Part shown: positions 60,946-64,000 of the stretch, piece by piece
How positions within the stretch are numbered: the first letter of the stretch is position 1
Layout: each line of letters starts with the position of its first letter
Assembly (NCBI RefSeq): GCF_003865015.1
Contig: NZ_BHVV01000001.1
Coordinates: 434,001-498,000, forward strand
DNA: 64,000 nucleotides
Source: Sulfurisoma sediminicola
Lineage (GTDB): Bacteria > Pseudomonadota > Gammaproteobacteria > Burkholderiales > Rhodocyclaceae
Direction: 5' to 3'
Position numbers and translations under genes: made by a program
Notes under the pieces: generated by a model
Seen by the model: only the letters and a program-made list of their open reading frames with translations
Database searches by the model: none
Told to the model about the DNA's origin: nothing

Positions 60946-61553
60946 GGGGTTTCCTTTGTTGCTTCCGTTTTCGGTGGCGCCGGCCGGGAATTGATCTTCT
61001 GCGTCGCCGCGTTGTAGTCACCGCGGGCGAGCAGCGGCCAGGCTAGCAGGGCACGGTCGAGTGCAGACTCGATTTCCTCGGCTTCTTCGCGCCGCGGCGG
61101 CTTCAGCACGTAATCGGCGACTTCGTTCTTGTCGCCGGGATGGCCGATGCCGACGCGCAGCCGCCAGTAGTCCTGGGTGCCTAGGTGCGAGGTGATGTCC
61201 TTGAGGCCGTTGTGGCCGCCGAGGCCGCCGCCGAACTTGAGGCGCGTCTGCCCCGGCGGCAGGTCGAGTTCGTCATGCACCACCAGCATTTGCGCCGGCT
61301 CGATGCGGTAGAAGCGCAGCAGCGCGCCGACCGACTGGCCCGAGCGGTTCATGAAGGTCTGCGGCAACAGCAGCCAGAGATTGTCGGCGCGCGCGTTGCC
61401 GGCAAAGCCGTGGAAGCGCGACTCGCGCGACAGCGTCACGCCGAGTTCGCGCGCCAGACGCTCACAAAACCAAAACCCGGCGTTGTGCCGGGTTTCGGAA
61501 TATTCGGCCCCGGGGTTGCCGAGGCCGACGATGAGACGAAGCTCAGCTTGCAA
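60942..61553 (-). CDS. pth: peptidyl-tRNA hydrolase
   Basis: The enzyme recycles tRNA from dropped-off peptidyl-tRNA. The 203-residue product starts at TTG 61553 (reading [15 protein letters not shown]), directly after the rplY stop. The catalytic His23 is in [10 protein letters not shown], and the conserved FMNRSGQSV and GGHNGLKDI segments are present. The C-terminal tail is longer than in E. coli Pth. Confidence 0.96.
   Translation of the reverse strand: MQAELRLIVGLGNPGAEYSETRHNAGFWFCERLARELGVTLSRESRFHGFAGNARADNLWLLLPQTFMNRSGQSVGALLRFYRIEPAQMLVVHDELDLPPGQTRLKFGGGLGGHNGLKDITSHLGTQDYWRLRVGIGHPGDKNEVADYVLKPPRREEAEEIESALDRALLAWPLLARGDYNAATQKINSRPAPPKTEATKETP
61472..61495 (-). terminator. terminator-like hairpin inside pth
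   Basis: A perfect 9-pair stem (AAACCCGGC at 61473-61481 and GCCGGGTTT at 61487-61495) with a 5-base loop is followed on the minus strand by TTTTGGTTTTG. It lies within codons for the conserved [10 protein letters not shown] motif, so it may be a by-product of codon choice or act as partial attenuation. Confidence 0.4.
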
Positions 61554-62210
61554 TTACTTTTTCTCGGTCTTCTCGACCGGCTTCTTCTCGGTAATGACCT
61601 GGGTCTCGACCGGGGCGGCTTCAAGTTCCTCGGCCGCGGCACCACCGCCACGGACGACGACGGCTGCAACGACGGGATCCTCGCCCCGGTGCAGGACGGG
61701 AGTGACACCGGCCGGCATAGTGAGCTGGGTGACATGAATCGAAGCGCCGCCGACGAGGTCCTTGAGGTCCACTTCGATGAAGGTGGGCAGATCCTTGGGC
61801 AGGCATTTGACGTCGACTTCGGTCATGACGTGCTGGACCATGCCGCCGGAAAGCTTGACGCCCGGAGCGATGTCGGCATTGACGAAGTGCAGCGGCACCT
61901 TCTGGTGGATCGCATGGGTGGCGTCGATACGCTGGAAGTCGACGTGCAGGATCAGGGGCTTGTAGGCGTGGCGCTGCACGTCGCGCAGCAGGCACATTTC
62001 CTTGGCGCCGTCGACGTTCATGGTCAGGACGGAGGAATAGAAAGCCTCCTTGCGCAGGTGCTGGAAGAGTTCGTTGTGGTCGAACTCGATGGATTGCGGC
62101 TGGGCGGTGCCGCCGTACAGAATGCCGGGGACCCGGCTGGCGCGACGCAGGCGGCGGCTCGCACTCGTTCCCTGCAGTTCGCGCTTGGTGGCGTTGATTT
62201 CGATTTGCAT
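61554..62210 (-). CDS. rplY: 50S ribosomal protein L25 (CTC form)
   Basis: This 5S rRNA-binding protein has 218 residues, the longer CTC form with a C-terminal extra domain. It has MQIEINATKRELQGTSASRRLRR, FQRIDATHAIHQKVPLHF and an Ala/Glu/Lys-rich tail. It sits between prs and pth, the common order prs-rplY-pth-ychF. Confidence 0.95.
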   Translation of the reverse strand: MQIEINATKRELQGTSASRRLRRASRVPGILYGGTAQPQSIEFDHNELFQHLRKEAFYSSVLTMNVDGAKEMCLLRDVQRHAYKPLILHVDFQRIDATHAIHQKVPLHFVNADIAPGVKLSGGMVQHVMTEVDVKCLPKDLPTFIEVDLKDLVGGASIHVTQLTMPAGVTPVLHRGEDPVVAAVVVRGGGAAAEELEAAPVETQVITEKKPVEKTEKK

Positions 62211-62225
62211 GATTACTCCAGTGGT

Positions 62226-62254
62226 GAAAAACCCTGCCCGCGACCAGGCAGGGG
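62226..62254 (-). terminator. intrinsic terminator after prs
   Basis: CCCTGCC (62232-62238) pairs with GGCAGGG (62247-62253) around an 8-base loop, and TTTTT follows on the minus strand. It lies between prs and rplY and may reduce readthrough into rplY. Confidence 0.65.
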
Positions 62255-62268
62255 GTTGAGAAACAGGT

Positions 62269-63219
62269 TCAATCCATGAACAGCGAGGACACCGACTCCT
62301 CGTTGCTGATGCGCAGCATGGTCTCGGCCAGCAGGTGGGCGATGGGCACGACGCGGATGCGGTTGCAGGCCTTGGCATCCTCGCGCAGCGGGATGGTGTC
62401 GGTGACGACCAGTTCGTCGAGGTCGGACTCCTGGATCCGCGGGATGGCCGAACCCGACAGCACCGCGTGCGTGCAGTAGGCCAGCACGCGCTTGGCGCCG
62501 TGCTGCTTCAATGCATGAGCGGCCTTGCACAGGGTACCGGCGGTATCGACGATGTCGTCCATGATGACGCAGGTGCGGCCATCGACGTCGCCGATGATGT
62601 TCATGACCTCGGAAACATTGGCGCGGGGGCGACGCTTGTCGATGATGGCGAGGTCGGACTCGAGGCGCTTGGCGATGGCGCGCGCGCGCACCACGCCGCC
62701 GACGTCGGGCGAGACCACCAGCAGGTCGGGATGGCTCTGCTTCCAGATGTCGCCGAGCAGGATGGGCGCGGCGTAGATATTGTCGACCGGGATATCGAAG
62801 AAGCCCTGGATCTGGTCGGCATGGAGATCGACGGTCATCAGGCGCTGCACGCCGGCGGCCTGCAGGAGATTGGCGACTACCTTGGCGGCGATGGGTACGC
62901 GCGCCGAGCGCGGCCGGCGATCCTGGCGGGCGTAGCCGAAATAGGGAATGGCGGCGGTGATGCGGCCGGCCGACGAGCGCTTCAGCGCATCGGCGAGGAT
63001 GACCAGTTCCATCAGGTTGTCGTTGGTCGGCGCACAGGTCGGTTGCAGGATGAATACATCCTTGCCGCGCACGTTCTCGAGGATCTCGACACTGGTCTCG
63101 CCATCGGAGAAGCGGCCGACGGCGGCTCGTCCGAGCGAGATGTTGAGACGACGCACGACATCGGCCGCCAGCTTGGGATTGGCGTTGCCGGTGAAGACCA
63201 TCAGGCTGTCGTATGCCAT
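62269..63219 (-). CDS. prs: ribose-phosphate pyrophosphokinase
   Basis: The enzyme makes PRPP from ribose-5-phosphate and ATP. The 316-residue product has the class I motifs [20 protein letters not shown], the PRPP loop DDIVDTAGT, the pyrophosphate loop SPDVGGV, and the [11 protein letters not shown]-like [14 protein letters not shown] stretch. It lies downstream of tRNA-Gln on the same strand. Confidence 0.97.
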   Translation of the reverse strand: MAYDSLMVFTGNANPKLAADVVRRLNISLGRAAVGRFSDGETSVEILENVRGKDVFILQPTCAPTNDNLMELVILADALKRSSAGRITAAIPYFGYARQDRRPRSARVPIAAKVVANLLQAAGVQRLMTVDLHADQIQGFFDIPVDNIYAAPILLGDIWKQSHPDLLVVSPDVGGVVRARAIAKRLESDLAIIDKRRPRANVSEVMNIIGDVDGRTCVIMDDIVDTAGTLCKAAHALKQHGAKRVLAYCTHAVLSGSAIPRIQESDLDELVVTDTIPLREDAKACNRIRVVPIAHLLAETMLRISNEESVSSLFMD

Positions 63220-63258
63220 GGGCGCCGGACCTGTGCGTTACTTGCGTTAAAACGAAGA

Positions 63259-63292
63259 GGGCAGACCCGAGTCGTTTTCAGGCCTGCCCGCG
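63259..63292 (-). terminator. possible hairpin after tRNA-Gln
   Basis: GGGCAG and CTGCCC form a stem, with imperfect inner pairs, in the gap between tRNA-Gln and prs. Only a weak T-rich stretch (TCTTCGTTTT) follows, so prs may be cotranscribed with the tRNA. Confidence 0.35.
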
Positions 63293-63299
63293 AGTATTC

Positions 63300-63376
63300 T
63301 GGCTGGGGAGGAAGGATTCGAACCTTCGCATGCCGGAATCAAAATCCGGTGCCTTAACCAGCTTGGCGACTCCCCA
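63300..63376 (-). tRNA. tRNA-Gln (UUG)
   Basis: The 77-base gene folds with acceptor TGGGGAG/CTCCCCA, anticodon stem CCGGA/TCCGG with loop TTTTGAT (anticodon TTG), T arm GAAGG/CCTTC, and an encoded GCCA 3' end. A sigma-70 promoter lies upstream. tRNA-Gln followed by prs, rplY, pth and ychF is a conserved betaproteobacterial order. Confidence 0.95.
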
Positions 63377-63418
63377 ATTCTCGCCGCAATGCAGCAGGGC
63401 GGCGGCGAAAGGACGCGC

Positions 63419-63448
63419 ATTTTGGGGCTTTTCGCCCCCCCTGTCAAT
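63419..63448 (-). promoter_or_regulatory. sigma-70 promoter for tRNA-Gln
   Basis: On the minus strand TTGACA (63448-63443) is followed after 18 bases by AAAAAT (63424-63419). The spacing and position, about 40 bases before the tRNA 5' end, support a promoter; the -10 is only a partial match. Confidence 0.5.
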
Positions 63449-63463
63449 GAGTTGGCGGCGAAC

Positions 63464-64000
63464 CTAGTCGATCTCGCCGACACCGAACAAGCGCCGATGC
63501 TCCTTCATTGCATAGCGATCGGTCATCCCGGCGATGTAGTCGGCCACGGCGCGGGCGCGGCTGTCGCCAAGCAGGGCGTCGCGTCCATCCGCCTGCGCCA
63601 TCGCCTGATATTGCGGCGGCAGCAGGCGCGGGTCGGCGGTGAAGGCGGCGAAGAGCTCGCCGATAATGCGGCGGGCCTTGTTGGTCATGCGCAGCACCTG
63701 ATAATGGCGGTAGAGGTTCTCGCGCAGGAAGACCTTGAGTTCGCGGTTCTCCGCCTGCATCGCCGGGCTGAAGCCGATCAACGCCGGCGCGGCGCGGACA
63801 TCGTCGAGGCTCGCCACGCCCGCGGCGCGGATACGGCGGGTGGATTCGTCGAGCAGGTCTCCCACCAGTGCCCCGATCATGCGTCGCACCGTTTCGTGCA
63901 CCAGGCGGCGACTGGTGATGGCCGGAAACTCGGTGCGGGCCGCGGCAGCATGGCGGGCGTAGAGGCTGACGCCTTCCAGCGCGGTTTCGTCGATCAGGCC
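63464..64000 (-). CDS. dgt: deoxyguanosinetriphosphate triphosphohydrolase-like protein, C-terminal part
   Basis: The frame is open to the right edge, giving at least 178 C-terminal residues. Segments VHETVRRMIGALVGDLLDEST, NRELKVFLRENLYRHYQVLR and RAVADYIAGMTDRYAM match the C-terminal helical region of the Dgt/HD dNTPase family. The HD catalytic site lies outside the window. It is on the same strand as tRNA-Gln and prs, where other betaproteobacteria have ispE. Confidence 0.9.
   Translation of the reverse strand, partial: GLIDETALEGVSLYARHAAAARTEFPAITSRRLVHETVRRMIGALVGDLLDESTRRIRAAGVASLDDVRAAPALIGFSPAMQAENRELKVFLRENLYRHYQVLRMTNKARRIIGELFAAFTADPRLLPPQYQAMAQADGRDALLGDSRARAVADYIAGMTDRYAMKEHRRLFGVGEID

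Overview
The window is GC-rich chromosomal DNA from a betaproteobacterium. Its gene orders and protein sequences look most like Rhodocyclaceae or relatives such as Azoarcus, Thauera or Sulfuritalea. That placement is inferred from reading the proteins, not from a database search. Coding density is very high, most neighbouring genes overlap by 1-4 bases, and no gap without a gene exceeds about 175 bases. I see no phage, insertion sequence, integrase island or CRISPR array.

Layout. 1-10.8 kb (+): leuS-lptE-holA-proA, a TAXI-type TRAP importer with its DUF1850 partner, then ogt, xerD and ybaK. 10.8-18.4 kb: a Lys/Ala-rich secreted protein, folB and plsY diverging, tsaD, and the rpsU-yqeY-dnaG-rpoD macromolecular synthesis cluster. 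18.4-30.2 kb: an inverted-repeat element, a CAU tRNA, an orphan HPt protein, then a long minus-strand run: gloA, a YgjP metalloprotease and its degenerate twin, plsC, gmhB, glyS, glyQ, lnt, corC, ybeY, phoH, miaB and tRNA-Met. 30.3-40.5 kb: a ubiquinone hydroxylase, dsbC, amtB, mltA, a DUF815 ATPase, a Nudix-ThiE fusion, yacG, zapD, coaE, a SPOR protein and an orphan trpB2. 40.5-47.8 kb (-): an eight-gene cluster pairing SpeD and a membrane-embedded aminopropyltransferase with SPFH, DUF4178 and DUF350 membrane proteins. 47.9-54.0 kb (-): coaX, birA, ntrC, ntrB, a DUF4124 protein and glnA. 54.2-64 kb: a CDF exporter, nadA, an EEP phosphatase, clsB, gluQ, a thioredoxin, ychF, pth, rplY, prs, tRNA-Gln and a partial dgt.

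How genes work together. The window carries much of a nitrogen-control circuit: ntrB and ntrC, plus two probable targets, glnA and amtB. Each target has a readable sigma-54 -24/-12 element with palindromic NtrC-type sites about 95-130 bases upstream of the expected start. LptE, GmhB, PlsC, PlsY, ClsB, Lnt and MltA belong to envelope biogenesis. LeuRS, GlyRS, GluQ, MiaB, TsaD, YbeY, Pth, rpsU and rplY belong to translation.

The best candidate for an undescribed system is the cluster at 40508-47824. It makes decarboxylated SAM (SpeD) and has an aminopropyltransferase fused to a multi-pass membrane domain, a Tat-exported FAD oxidoreductase, an SPFH-SHOCT protein, a DUF4178 zinc-ribbon protein, DUF350 and two further small membrane proteins. 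No polyamine precursor gene is nearby. Other unexplained signals are a roughly 26-bp sequence found six times inside unrelated genes and always in the same orientation relative to transcription, an in-frame insertion in birA, a 21-bp tandem repeat in ybeY, and a non-catalytic YgjP paralogue overlapping the active one.
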